Below are positions 1 through 7,858 of a stretch of DNA of 64,000 nt, piece after piece; the stretch's first letter is position 1, and every line of letters begins with the position of its first letter. The position numbers and the translations under genes were made by a program. Source of the stretch: Pseudoxanthomonas sp. (GTDB lineage Bacteria; Pseudomonadota; Gammaproteobacteria; Xanthomonadales; Xanthomonadaceae); assembly GCF_035999195.1 (NCBI RefSeq), contig NZ_DASYGY010000009.1, forward strand, positions 496,001 through 560,000. The letters are read 5' to 3'. The notes below the pieces were generated by a model that saw nothing but the letters and a program-made list of their open reading frames with translations, did no database searches and was not told the origin of the DNA.

Positions 1-1505
1 GCGAACCGCTCGCGACCGGGCTGGTCGTCGTAAGGCCGCCGCATGACCTCCAGCAGGTCGTGGACGGCGGACAGGTCGCCCGCTTCTGCCGCATCGATGG
101 CCTGCTGGGCGAGGTAATTGCGCAGCACGTAGCGCGGATTGGCCAGGCGCATGCGCTCGCGACGCGCGGCGGTGTCGAGCGCGTCGTCTCCGAGACGGCG
201 CTCGTAGGCCGCCAGCCAGTCCCGGAGCGGCGTCGCGATGGCGTCGCGCTTGGCGGGGTCGTAGAACGCATCGCCGAACGCCGACAGCGACGCATCCGCC
301 AGATCCGCGTCCATCAGCCCGCGGAAGAACAGCGTCATGTCGATCTCGCCGTCCTGCAGCAGCCGTTCCAGCGCCCGCATGCGTTCGACATCGTCGTCGC
401 GGCATTCGGCCAGGCCCAGCTTGCGCGCGACACGGTCGCGATCCGCCCGTTCGTAGGCCTCGGCGTAGCGCTGCAGACCGTCCTGCAAGGCCTCCACGCC
501 ATCGAACAGCGGCGACAGCGCCTGCGCCAGGCGGCTCAGGTTCCAGCCCGCCACCCGGGGCTGCCAGCCGAAGCGGTAACGCCGGCCCTGCGCATCGGTG
601 GTGTTCGGCGTCCAGTCCGGATCGTAGTCGTCGATCCAGCCGTACGGCCCATAGTCGATGGTCAGGCCCAGCACCGACATGTTGTCGGTATTCATCACGC
701 CATGGACGAAGCCCACCCGCATCCAGTGCGCCACCATCCCCGCCGTGCGTTCGCAGACCTCGGCGAACCACGCGGCGTACAGCGCTTCGCCTGCGCCGGA
801 CAGGTGCGGGAAGTCGCGGCGGAGGGTGAACTCCACCAGCGCGCGCAGCAGGTCGGTCTCGCCGCGGGACGCCGGCAACTGGTAATGGCCGAAACGCAGG
901 AACGACGGCGCCACGCGGCAGACCACCGCGCCGGGTTCGGGCTTCGGATGGCAGTCGTAGAACATGTCGCGCACGACCTGCTCGCCGGTGCCGACCAGGC
1001 TCAGCGCGCGCGTCGTCGGCACGCCGAGATGGTGCATCGCCTCGCTGCACAGGAATTCGCGGATCGAGGAGCGCAGCACCGCGCGCCCGTCGGCGGTGCG
1101 CGAGTACGGCGTCGGGCCGGCGCCCTTCAGCTGCAGTTCCCAGCGCTCACCGGCCGCATTGACCGCTTCGCCCAGCGTGATGGCGCGGCCGTCGCCGAGT
1201 TGTCCGGCCCAGTTGCCGAACTGGTGGCCGCCGTAGTTGCCCGCGTACGGCTGCATGCCCTGCAGCAGCGCGTTGCCGCCGAACACCTGCGCGAAGGCGG
1301 GCGACGCGACATCGGCAGCGTCGAGGCCGAGCAACGAAGCGACCTCACGCGAATGCGCCAGCAAGGTCGGTGCCGCCACCGGCGTCGGTTCGATCACCGA
1401 CCACAGCGCACCGCGCACCTCGCGACGGCGGACTCCCTGTTCCGGATCGCCCGGCAGCTCGCGGATGAAGCGGTTGTCGAAGCGCAGGGCGTCCAGGCCG
1501 CTCAT
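1..1505 (-). CDS. selO: SelO/YdiU protein adenylyltransferase (C-terminus off window)
   Basis: SelO is a pseudokinase-fold enzyme that transfers AMP from ATP to Ser/Thr/Tyr of target proteins in redox stress. The minus-strand reading gives an N-terminus with FDNRF and ELPGDPE, then YGGHQFGNWAGQLGDGRA near residues 88-105 and LQLKGAGPTPYSR near 122-134, all hallmark SelO segments. About 501 codons are visible, ending near PYDDQPGRERF, so only some 15-20 C-terminal residues are missing. The ATG overlaps the trhO stop as ATGA, which implies translational coupling. Family assignment is firm; the substrate is unknown. Confidence 0.93.
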   Translation of the reverse strand, partial: MSGLDALRFDNRFIRELPGDPEQGVRRREVRGALWSVIEPTPVAAPTLLAHSREVASLLGLDAADVASPAFAQVFGGNALLQGMQPYAGNYGGHQFGNWAGQLGDGRAITLGEAVNAAGERWELQLKGAGPTPYSRTADGRAVLRSSIREFLCSEAMHHLGVPTTRALSLVGTGEQVVRDMFYDCHPKPEPGAVVCRVAPSFLRFGHYQLPASRGETDLLRALVEFTLRRDFPHLSGAGEALYAAWFAEVCERTAGMVAHWMRVGFVHGVMNTDNMSVLGLTIDYGPYGWIDDYDPDWTPNTTDAQGRRYRFGWQPRVAGWNLSRLAQALSPLFDGVEALQDGLQRYAEAYERADRDRVARKLGLAECRDDDVERMRALERLLQDGEIDMTLFFRGLMDADLADASLSAFGDAFYDPAKRDAIATPLRDWLAAYERRLGDDALDTAARRERMRLANPRYVLRNYLAQQAIDAAEAGDLSAVHDLLEVMRRPYDDQPGRERF

Positions 1506-2251
1506 GCGGCGTCCGCGGCTTCGTCCACCAGCGGCGTCAGGTCGGGGCGCAGTGCCACGCGCTCGTCGAACACGAAGCAGGCACCGTCAAAGCCGAACCC
1601 GCCGACCTGCTCGAAGTAGCCGAGGATGCCGTCGTCCAGCTGCAGCACGTTGTCCATGCCCTCGGCCCGCATCCACAGCGCGGCCTTCTCGCAGCGGATG
1701 CCGCCGGTGCAGAAGCTCACCACGGTGGCGTCCGTGAGCGCGTCGCGGTGCGGCTCCAGCGCGGCCGGCAGGTCGGTGAACTTGTCGATCGGCAGGGTCA
1801 GCGCGCCGGCGAAGGTGCCGTATTCGATTTCCTGCGCGTTGCGCGTATCCAGCATGACCACGCGCCGGCCCGCGTCGTCATGACCCTGCTGCAGCCAGCG
1901 CGCCAGCGTGCGGGGTTCGACGACGGGCGCGCGCGCGTCCTCGGGCGTGGTGCCGGGGCGACGGAAGCTGATGATTTCCGGCTTCACCTTGACCTTGAGC
2001 CGGGCGAACGGGATCCGTGCGCTGTGGCTGTACTTCACCCGCAGGCCTGCGAAGCGCGCGTCTTCGTGCAGGGGCGCCAGGAAGGACTCGATCGCCTCGG
2101 CGCCGCCGGCCAGGAACAGGTTCAGCCCCTCGCCCGCCACCAGCACCGATCCGCGCAGGGCCAGCGCCTCGGCACGGGCACGCAGCGCGGTGGCGAAGTC
2201 GGCAGGCGCCTCGATCGGGGTGAAGTGGTAGGCGGCGATGTTGGTGACCAT
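1502..2251 (-). CDS. trhO: tRNA uridine(34) hydroxylase, rhodanese family (short form)
   Basis: TrhO enzymes hydroxylate U34 of certain tRNAs using a rhodanese-type domain. The 249-residue product has an N-terminal ferredoxin-like part with the stretch LVAGEGLNLFLAG near 37-49, KVKVKPEIISFR at 86-97, and a rhodanese domain whose cysteine loop CTGGIRCEKA lies at 181-190. It is about 100 residues shorter than E. coli YceA, lacking the C-terminal extension. It is the first gene of a two-gene unit with selO (ATGA overlap). The start ATG at 2251 begins the conserved protein. Confidence 0.9.
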   Translation of the reverse strand: MVTNIAAYHFTPIEAPADFATALRARAEALALRGSVLVAGEGLNLFLAGGAEAIESFLAPLHEDARFAGLRVKYSHSARIPFARLKVKVKPEIISFRRPGTTPEDARAPVVEPRTLARWLQQGHDDAGRRVVMLDTRNAQEIEYGTFAGALTLPIDKFTDLPAALEPHRDALTDATVVSFCTGGIRCEKAALWMRAEGMDNVLQLDDGILGYFEQVGGFGFDGACFVFDERVALRPDLTPLVDEAADAA

Positions 2252-2289
2252 GGCGCGATTTTACCGTCCGTCAGACCGACGCCCTTCAT

Positions 2290-2305
2290 TCAACCGGATG
2301 GTTGA
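2290..2305. promoter_or_regulatory. ArsR-type operator, copy 1
   Basis: A perfect inverted repeat, TCAACC-N4-GGTTGA. An identical repeat lies 40 bp downstream, centre to centre (four helical turns). This copy overlaps the -35 hexamer of the regulator gene. ArsR-fold repressors commonly bind such 12-2-12-like dyads; autorepression is inferred. Confidence 0.8.
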
Positions 2306-2330
2306 CAGTCAGCGGAACGGCCGGAATACT
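2302..2330 (+). promoter_or_regulatory. sigma70-type promoter, probably producing a leaderless mRNA
   Basis: Consensus -35 TTGACA (2302-2307), 17-bp spacer, then AATACT (2325-2330). Transcription would start at about 2337-2338, on or beside the ATG at 2338, so the message should have no Shine-Dalgarno leader. Operator copies flank or overlap the promoter at both ends. Confidence 0.75.
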
Positions 2331-2345
2331 CAACCACATGGTTGA
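2330..2345. promoter_or_regulatory. ArsR-type operator, copy 2, containing the start codon
   Basis: Second TCAACC-N4-GGTTGA dyad. Its spacer and right arm contain the ATG and second codon (MV) of the regulator, so the operator is partly coding. A bound repressor would cover the transcription start. Confidence 0.78.
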
Positions 2346-2703
2346 ACATGATGCGCCGCACCTCGATGCGATCTTCCACGCGCTGGCCGACGGTACGCGC
2401 CGCCGCATGCTGCGCAGCCTGGGCGGCGGGCAGCCGCGCAGCGTGGGCGAACTGGCCGCACCGTTCCGGATCTCGCTTGCCGCCGCGTCCAAGCACATCA
2501 AGGTGCTGGAACGCGCCGGACTGGTCACGCGGCAGATCCGCGGCCGCACGCACCTCTGCCACCTGCAGCCGCAGGCGCTGGCCGAAGGCGAAGCGTGGCT
2601 GCGGCAGTACGCGCAGTTCTGGACCGCCCGGCTCGACGCCCTGGATGCGGTGCTGCAGGCCGACACCGATTCCCCCGCCTCCACCACGAGGAAACCACCA
2701 TGA
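2338..2703 (+). CDS. ArsR-family transcriptional regulator (autoregulated)
   Basis: A 121-residue winged-helix repressor. The segment FHALADGTRRRML (13-25) and the helix-turn-helix at about 35-63 (SVGELA to LERAGLV) are typical of the ArsR subgroup paired with AHSA1/START-domain proteins. It lacks an obvious Cys metal site, so the signal is probably not a metal. The start at 2338 is preferred over an upstream ATG at 2302 because that codon lies inside the -35/operator and the family begins MVE. Its stop overlaps the next start (ATGA), forming a coupled two-gene operon. Confidence 0.9.
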   Translation: MVEHDAPHLDAIFHALADGTRRRMLRSLGGGQPRSVGELAAPFRISLAAASKHIKVLERAGLVTRQIRGRTHLCHLQPQALAEGEAWLRQYAQFWTARLDALDAVLQADTDSPASTTRKPP

Positions 2704-3152
2704 CGACCCCTCCCGCCTTCGACACCGTCGATGTCACCGTGCACCGTACGTTCGCCGTGCCGGCCGAGCGCGTCTTCGATGCCTGGCTGACGCCGCGCCT
2801 GCTGGGCCAGTGGATGATGGGACCCGGCATCCGCGAGGAAAAACTGCTGCGGCTGGACGTGGACGCGCGCGTCGGCGGCCGCTTCTCGATGCTGGTCGAG
2901 CGCGACGGCGAGCGCATCGACCATGTCGGCGAGTACCTCGTCATCGAGCGTCCGCGCCGGCTGTCCTTCACCTGGACCATCGCTGGCGAGGCCGACCAGG
3001 ACGGCAGCCGCGTCGACATCGTGATCACGCCGACACCCGATGGCTGCGCGTTGCGCCTGACGCATGCGCTGCCGCGCGCGTGGGCGGACTATGCCGACCG
3101 CACGCAGCAGGGCTGGAGCACCATGCTGGACGCGCTGCACGCGCTGTTCTGA
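2700..3152 (+). CDS. SRPBCC / AHSA1-type START-fold protein
   Basis: 150 residues with the Aha1/START-like pattern: an N-terminal strand VTVHRTFAVPAERVFDAWL, RVGGRFSML near 58-66, and LSFTWTIAG near 88-96. These proteins form a hydrophobic cavity that binds small ligands. They are routinely encoded next to an ArsR regulator of the kind found here, suggesting regulation of the pair by the ligand or by self-repression. No enzymatic residues can be assigned. Start chosen from the ATGA overlap with the regulator. Confidence 0.88.
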   Translation: MTTPPAFDTVDVTVHRTFAVPAERVFDAWLTPRLLGQWMMGPGIREEKLLRLDVDARVGGRFSMLVERDGERIDHVGEYLVIERPRRLSFTWTIAGEADQDGSRVDIVITPTPDGCALRLTHALPRAWADYADRTQQGWSTMLDALHALF

Positions 3153-3202
3153 TCCGCAGGCCGCGCGACTACGACAGCCCCCGACCGCACCCCGTCTGGC
3201 GA

Positions 3203-3565
3203 TCAGAGCAGCATCCAGGGCAGCGCGAGGGTCAGCACGATGATCGCGGCCATCGCCGCCAGCATGCCGACGACGTACTCGGGACGCGCCTGCAGCTGTC
3301 CCATGAAGGTCTCGGCACGGCCTTCCCGTTGGTCCGCGGCCCGCTGCGCGCGGGCGCGATCGCGGCGCGCCGACTGGTAGTCCGCCATCAGCCGCCTGGC
3401 ACGCGCGAGCTGGTCCGCGTCTTCGATCCACAGCCCGCCTGCGGAAATGCCCCACGGGCTGGGTTGGGTCTCGTAGAAGTCGATCGCGTTCGCGCGCAGC
3501 AGGTCGCGCACCTCGTCGGCTTCGTCGGCGGGCACGTTGCGCAGGTTGAGGAACAGTTTCGCCAT
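3203..3565 (-). CDS. DUF6164 family small membrane protein
   Basis: 120 residues. The N-terminal half (MAKLFLNLRNVPADEADEVR, then FYETQPSPWGISAGGLWIED) is a conserved soluble domain of unknown function common in gammaproteobacteria. The middle is Arg/Ala-rich and helical, and the last 24 residues form one transmembrane helix ending LALPWMLL. The start at 3565 begins the conserved MAKL segment; the longer upstream reading is not supported by family length. No function is known. Confidence 0.85.
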   Translation of the reverse strand: MAKLFLNLRNVPADEADEVRDLLRANAIDFYETQPSPWGISAGGLWIEDADQLARARRLMADYQSARRDRARAQRAADQREGRAETFMGQLQARPEYVVGMLAAMAAIIVLTLALPWMLL

Positions 3566-3645
3566 GCGTGCAGTGTACCCGCCGCCTGCCGCGACGACGG
3601 GATGGGGTACCCTGCGCGCCTCCCGATCCCCGGATGACATCGCCG

Positions 3646-4080
3646 ATGCGTACCCTGCTGCTCGCCGTCTCGCTGACCCTGCTCGCCGCCTGCGCTCCCT
3701 CCAGCCCACCCCCGGGCGGCAGCGTCGCCGAACTCGAACGTATCGACACCGCCGCCGGCACCGGCGCCGTGGCCACCCCCGGCAGCGATGTCAGCGTGCA
3801 CTACACCGGCTGGCTGTACGACGAGAACGCGCCCCAGCAGCGCGGCATGAAGTTCGACAGCTCGCTCGACCGCGGCACGCCGTTCATCTTCCTGCTCGGC
3901 GCCGGCCAGGTGATCCGCGGCTGGGACGAAGGCGTGGCCGGCATGAAGGTCGGCGGCAAGCGCACGCTGAAGATCCCGGCCGACCTGGGTTACGGCAGCA
4001 AGGGCGCCGGCGGCGTCATTCCGCCGGGCGCTTCGCTGGTGTTCGACGTGGAACTGATCGACGTCAAGCCGCACAAGTGA
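3646..4080 (+). CDS. FKBP-type peptidyl-prolyl cis-trans isomerase, lipoprotein
   Basis: 144 residues. A lipoprotein signal ends in the lipobox LLAAC with Cys16. A single FKBP domain follows (about 45-144) with VHYTGWLYD, KFDSSLDRGTPF, VIRGWDEGVAGMKVGGKR and VFDVELIDVK, covering the known FK506-pocket residues. It should act as a periplasmic proline isomerase tethered to a membrane. An ATG at 3634 (four residues longer) is also possible. The gene is monocistronic as seen; a repeat element starts 12 bp after its stop. Confidence 0.92.
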   Translation: MRTLLLAVSLTLLAACAPSSPPPGGSVAELERIDTAAGTGAVATPGSDVSVHYTGWLYDENAPQQRGMKFDSSLDRGTPFIFLLGAGQVIRGWDEGVAGMKVGGKRTLKIPADLGYGSKGAGGVIPPGASLVFDVELIDVKPHK

Positions 4081-4091
4081 GGCTGTGCTGT

Positions 4092-4211
4092 CTGTAGGAG
4101 CGACGTCAGTCGCGACCGCGAGAAAGAAAATCCGGTAAACCTCACACATCGCGCAGGGGTTTGCTCCGCGGTGATCACGCCGTGCGGTCGCGACTGACGT
4201 CGCTCCTACAG
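4092..4211. repeat. MITE-like element bounded by perfect 28-bp inverted repeats
   Basis: Positions 4092-4119 and 4184-4211 are exact reverse complements of 28 bp (core GGAGCGACGTCAGTCGCGAC), separated by 64 bp. This is a Xanthomonad-type intergenic repetitive palindrome. It sits between the FKBP gene and a truncated gene copy, and directly abuts the latter. Confidence 0.85.
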
Positions 4212-4221
4212 AAACGCCGCC

Positions 4222-4293
4222 CAACTCCATCGGCGACAGCCGCAGGTCGTGGAAGTTGAAGCTGAGGTCGGTCAGCGGCGAGATGGCCTCCAT
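4222..4293 (-). pseudogene. Degraded 3' end of a serine hydrolase paralogue
   Basis: Read on the minus strand, 24 codons (MEAISPLTDLSFNFHDLRL, SPMEL) match the last 23 residues of the intact serine hydrolase that ends at 4509 (MEAISPLTDFSFDFHDLRL, APVE). The stop codon is gone and reading continues into the inverted-repeat element at 4184-4211. Only the tail remains, so this is a relic of a tandem duplicate or of repeat-mediated recombination. Confidence 0.8.
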
Positions 4294-4360
4294 CCGGGCT
4301 TACCGAGCGACGTCAGGGCCCTGCGAGCGTGGCGGCGATTGCCGCAAAACCGAAGGCCGT

Positions 4361-4482
4361 TGAGGGAGCGACGTAAGTCGCGAGCTTCTGGCAAGTGAGG
4401 AAAGACTGACCCGACGCGGAAACGGGCGCCGGAGGTCCTCCGCCCGGAGATGCGTCCATCGCGACTGACGTCGCTCCCACAT
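4361..4482. repeat. Second palindromic repeat pair
   Basis: GGGAGCGACGTAAGTCGCGA (4364-4383) and the inverted TCGCGACTGACGTCGCTCCC (4459-4478) are imperfect copies of the element at 4092-4211. A partial copy also occurs near 4302-4312. Together they flank the gene relic on both sides. Confidence 0.75.
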
Positions 4483-4508
4483 CCCCCCCCTGCAATCCCG
4501 GCTGCCCG

Positions 4509-6107
4509 CTACTCCACCGGCGCCAGCCGCAGGTCGTGGAAGTCGAAGCTGAAGTCGGTCAGTGGCGAGATCGCTTCCATGCGCGCTTCGCGGATGCCGC
4601 CGTCCGGCTCCAGCGAATAGGTCAGGAACGCGTCGGCGTTGAGCCAGCGCTCGCGCCAGCGCACCACGAACGTATCGTGCTGCCACGGCTGCAGGTCGCC
4701 CACCAGTTCCGGCGTGCGGCTGAAACGCAGCACCAGGCCTTCGCCTTCCTGCGTCACCGTCACGTCGCCGTACCACGGATCGCGCAGCGTGCCGGCGTAC
4801 TTCGCCAGCGGCAGCGAGGGCGTCGCGTCGGTGTCGCGCGCCGCCAGCAGCTTCTGCCAGTGTTCGGCGGCGTTGTCCTGCGCCTGCGCCACCTGCGCCC
4901 GGTAGGCGGCCAGCCAGTCGGTGCCGCTGTTGGCGAGGTAGGCATCCAGCACCTTCAGCGTGATCGCGTTGAACGCCGCGCCCACTTCCTGGTTGGTCAG
5001 CACCACGATGCCCAGCTTCTGCTCGGGTACCAGGGTCACGCGCGAGACCATGCCGGGCCAACCGCCGGTGTGCCAGACCAGCTTGCGGCCCTGGAAGTCC
5101 GAGACCATCCAGCCTTCGCCGTAGCCGAGGAAGTTGGGCTTGGCCGCCTTCAGGGCTTCGACCTTCGGCTCGGCGATCGGGATGGGCGTGACCAGCGACC
5201 ACATCGCCTGCTGCCGCGCCGGCGTGAACAAGGTCTGCTCGCGGCCCTTGGTATCGCGGTACGTGCCACCGGCGAGCTGCGCGTTCATCCACTTCGCCAT
5301 GTCGGTGACACTGGAATAGAGACCGCCTGCACCGGCGACATTGCGCCAGGTCATCCGCGGCGCAGGTTGCAGGGTGGTGAAGTCGGCCTTGGCGTGCCCG
5401 CTGGCGACGTTGTCGCCGGCCTTCAACGCATCGCTGTTGTAGCGCGTCTCGCGCATGCCCAGCGGCTGGAAGAAGCGCGTGCGCAGGAACTGTTCGTACG
5501 GTTGCCCACTCGCCTGTTCGATGACCAGCTGCGCCACCCCGTAGAGGATGTTGTCGTACGCATAGCGCTCGCGGAAGCCACCGGTCAGCGGCACGTCGCG
5601 CAGCCGCTCGGCGACCTCGCGGTTGCTGTAGGTGGTGGTCGGCCAGAACAGCAGGTCGCCCGCGCCCAGGCCCAACCCGCTGCGGTGGACCAGCAGGTCG
5701 CGGACACGCATCTCGCGGGTGACGTACGGGTCGGCCATGCGGAACCACGGCAGGTGGTCGATGACGCGGTCCTCGAGTTTCAGTTTGCCCTCGTCTGCCA
5801 GCATCGACAGCGAAGCGGCGGTGAACGCCTTGGTGTTGGAGGCGATGGCGAACATGGTGTGCGCATCGACCCGCGCCGGCTTGCCCATCTCGCGCTCGCC
5901 CCACCCTTTCGCCAGCACCACTTGGCCGTCCTTGACCACGGCCACTGCGATGCCGGGCACGTCGAAGGCCTCGCGGACGGATTCAACATAGGCATCGAGG
6001 TCCTGCAGCGCGGGCGGCGGTGCGGCCTCGCTCGCCGCCACGCCGGGGCCGAGCAGACAGAGCAGCCAGAGGGTGCGACCCAGGGTCGCCGGCAGCGTGG
6101 AGCGCAT
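4509..6107 (-). CDS. Serine hydrolase, class C beta-lactamase fold, with C-terminal DUF3471-like domain
   Basis: 532 residues, with a signal peptide (1 to about 29) that sends it to the periplasm. Catalytic motifs of the family are visible: SNTK (Ser90-x-x-Lys93), YDN (184-186) and HTG (346-348). A beta-rich C-terminal domain follows from about 415. Such proteins are esterases, D-amino peptidases or penicillin-binding relatives; sequence alone does not tell which. The start at 6107 gives a proper signal peptide; upstream in-frame codons do not. Its 3' end is the source of the relic at 4222-4293. Confidence 0.9.
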   Translation of the reverse strand: MRSTLPATLGRTLWLLCLLGPGVAASEAAPPPALQDLDAYVESVREAFDVPGIAVAVVKDGQVVLAKGWGEREMGKPARVDAHTMFAIASNTKAFTAASLSMLADEGKLKLEDRVIDHLPWFRMADPYVTREMRVRDLLVHRSGLGLGAGDLLFWPTTTYSNREVAERLRDVPLTGGFRERYAYDNILYGVAQLVIEQASGQPYEQFLRTRFFQPLGMRETRYNSDALKAGDNVASGHAKADFTTLQPAPRMTWRNVAGAGGLYSSVTDMAKWMNAQLAGGTYRDTKGREQTLFTPARQQAMWSLVTPIPIAEPKVEALKAAKPNFLGYGEGWMVSDFQGRKLVWHTGGWPGMVSRVTLVPEQKLGIVVLTNQEVGAAFNAITLKVLDAYLANSGTDWLAAYRAQVAQAQDNAAEHWQKLLAARDTDATPSLPLAKYAGTLRDPWYGDVTVTQEGEGLVLRFSRTPELVGDLQPWQHDTFVVRWRERWLNADAFLTYSLEPDGGIREARMEAISPLTDFSFDFHDLRLAPVE

Positions 6108-6204
6108 CGTGTATCCCGTGTCTGGAGGCCTGCGCGACGATACCCCATGCGGTGCGCGCGCCGCGCCTGCCGGAAGCGACAGACGGTCACGGCATACTAT
6201 GCGG

Positions 6205-7467
6205 ATGCCTGCGCAACGCCCCGAACAGTCCCCGTCCACGCCCACCATCGCCGTCATCGGGGGCGGTCCTGCCGGCCTGATGGCCGCCGAAACGCTGCGG
6301 GCTGCCGGCCTGCAGGTCGATCTGTACGACGCCAAGGGGTCGATCGGCCGCAAGTTCCTGATCGCCGGCAAGGGCGGCATGAACCTGACCCATTCCGATC
6401 CTTTCGATGTCTTCGTCACCCGCTACGCCGAGCGCACGCAGGAGGTCGCGGCGTGGCTGCGTGGTTTCGACGCCGATGCGTTGCGCGTGTGGGCGCGCGG
6501 CCTGGGCGTGGAGACCTTCGTCGGCACCTCGGGCCGCGTCTTTCCGTCCGACCTGAAAGCCGCGCCGCTGCTGCGCGGCTGGGTGCGGCGGTTGCGCGAA
6601 CGGGGCGTGCGCTTCCATGTGCAGCACCGCTGGCTGGGCTGGAACGACGCGGGCACGCTGCGCTTCGCGACGCCCGACGGCGAGATTGCCGTGCAGGCCG
6701 ATGCCACCGTATTGGCGATGGGCGGCGGCAGCTGGCCACAGTTGGGCTCCGACGGCGCGTGGCTGGAGGCGCTGGAGGCCAAGGGCGTCGCCATCGCGCC
6801 ACTGCAGCCGTCGAACTGCGGCTTCGACATCGGCTGGAGCGAGCACCTGGCCACCCGCTTCGCCGGCGAGCCGCTGAAGCCGGTGGTCGCGCACTGGCAG
6901 GACGCCGACGGTGAGGCGCAGCAGCGCCAGGGCGAATGCGTCGTCACCGCCACCGGTATCGAGGGCAGCCTGGTCTACGCCCTGTCGCCGATGCTGCGCG
7001 ACGCCATCGCGCGCGATGGCCATGCCACGCTGGTGCTGGACCTGCTGCCGGGTCGCGAGGAAGCGGAACTCGCCCGCCGCCTGGCCAAACCGCGCGGCTC
7101 GCGCAGCCTCAGCGAACACCTGCGTCGCGAGGCGGGCATCGCCGGCGTGCGCGCAGCGCTGCTGTATGAAGTCCTGGACAAGGCGGCGCTCTCGGATCCC
7201 GTGCGCATCGCGCGGACCTTGAAGCGTTTCCCGTTCCGCCTGAAGCGCACGCGCCCGATCGCCGAGGCGATCAGCAGCGCCGGCGGGATTCGGCTGGAGG
7301 CACTGGATCGGCAACTGATGCTGCGCACCCTGCCCGGCGTGTTCGCCGCCGGCGAGATGCTCGACTGGGAGGCACCCACCGGCGGCTACCTGCTGACGGC
7401 CTGCTTCGCCAGCGGCCGCCATGCCGCGAGGGGCGTGGTCGACTGGCTGGCGCAACGCAGCGCCTGA
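6205..7467 (+). CDS. NAD(P)/FAD-dependent flavoprotein, HI0933/BaiN-like (TIGR03862 type)
   Basis: 420 residues. A Rossmann dinucleotide motif IAVIGGGPAGLMAAE (15-29) is followed by GRKFLIAGKGGMNLTHS (about 50-66), the signature of this flavoprotein group. Near the C-terminus the FAD-binding segment GVFAAGEMLDWEAPTGGYL is present. The family resembles BaiN-type reductases, but the substrate here is unknown. ATGs at 6199 and 6205 are both possible. CATACT at 6193-6198 could be a -10 for a nearly leaderless message; divergent from the serine hydrolase. Confidence 0.88.
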   Translation: MPAQRPEQSPSTPTIAVIGGGPAGLMAAETLRAAGLQVDLYDAKGSIGRKFLIAGKGGMNLTHSDPFDVFVTRYAERTQEVAAWLRGFDADALRVWARGLGVETFVGTSGRVFPSDLKAAPLLRGWVRRLRERGVRFHVQHRWLGWNDAGTLRFATPDGEIAVQADATVLAMGGGSWPQLGSDGAWLEALEAKGVAIAPLQPSNCGFDIGWSEHLATRFAGEPLKPVVAHWQDADGEAQQRQGECVVTATGIEGSLVYALSPMLRDAIARDGHATLVLDLLPGREEAELARRLAKPRGSRSLSEHLRREAGIAGVRAALLYEVLDKAALSDPVRIARTLKRFPFRLKRTRPIAEAISSAGGIRLEALDRQLMLRTLPGVFAAGEMLDWEAPTGGYLLTACFASGRHAARGVVDWLAQRSA

Positions 7468-7483
7468 GTGGTCGTCCGCAGGG

Positions 7484-7519
7484 GCTGCGGCACGCACCGT
7501 GGGGAGCGCGTGCCGCAGC
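7484..7519. terminator. 12-bp perfect hairpin between convergent genes
   Basis: GCTGCGGCACGC (7484-7495) pairs perfectly with 7508-7519 across a 12-nt loop. It follows the flavoprotein stop by 17 bp. No U-tract follows, so it is a terminator-like or mRNA-stabilising stem rather than a classic intrinsic terminator. Confidence 0.5.
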
Positions 7520-7642
7520 GGCTGCGGAACGTGGGCGCACGATACGCGACGGATTGTTGAGGCGCGGTTAGCGTTTGACAGCAGTTTTATGACAACGTCT
7601 TACGACGCGATGTGCATGCTGGTACTCACGCGGTATGCACGC

Positions 7643-7855
7643 TCACTCTGCATCGTCGGCGCCGGCCGGCCCTTGCCCCGAGGCGCGTTTCGCCTTCGCC
7701 GCGACGTACATGTTGTCCACCAGGTTGGGATAGCGCCGGCCCGCCGCGGCAGCGCGGGCCCGCGCCTCTTCCACCTGTGCCGGCGTCAGCGTGGCCGCGC
7801 CACCGCGACGCTTCGGCGCCGGGCGTTGCCAGGGACCGGGCGTGCGCGCCGCCAC
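7643..7855 (-). CDS. Small hypothetical protein downstream of RidA
   Basis: 70 residues, basic and alanine-rich, with the segment RRYPNLVDNMYVAAKAKR that looks like a conserved core. It starts with GTG only 3 nt after the stop of the RidA gene, which supports a real, co-translated gene. A middle region (TPAQVEEARARAAAAG) is predicted helical. There is no signal peptide or membrane segment. Function unknown; it could be a DNA- or RNA-binding accessory by charge alone. Confidence 0.55.
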   Translation of the reverse strand: MAARTPGPWQRPAPKRRGGAATLTPAQVEEARARAAAAGRRYPNLVDNMYVAAKAKRASGQGPAGADDAE

Positions 7856-7858
7856 GGG

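Noticed and set aside
60..1619. A 519-codon plus-strand frame over selO
   Set aside because: The minus strand encodes SelO with conserved motifs; the plus frame is a composition artefact.
4509..6419. Longer 636-codon version of the serine hydrolase
   Set aside because: The extension runs into the flavoprotein gene on the other strand and would bury the signal peptide that begins at 6107.
7560..7600. TTGACA-containing and Pho-box-like sequence between convergent genes
   Set aside because: The TGTCA repeats are 14 bp apart instead of 11, the -10 match is weak, and no gene lies downstream on either strand.
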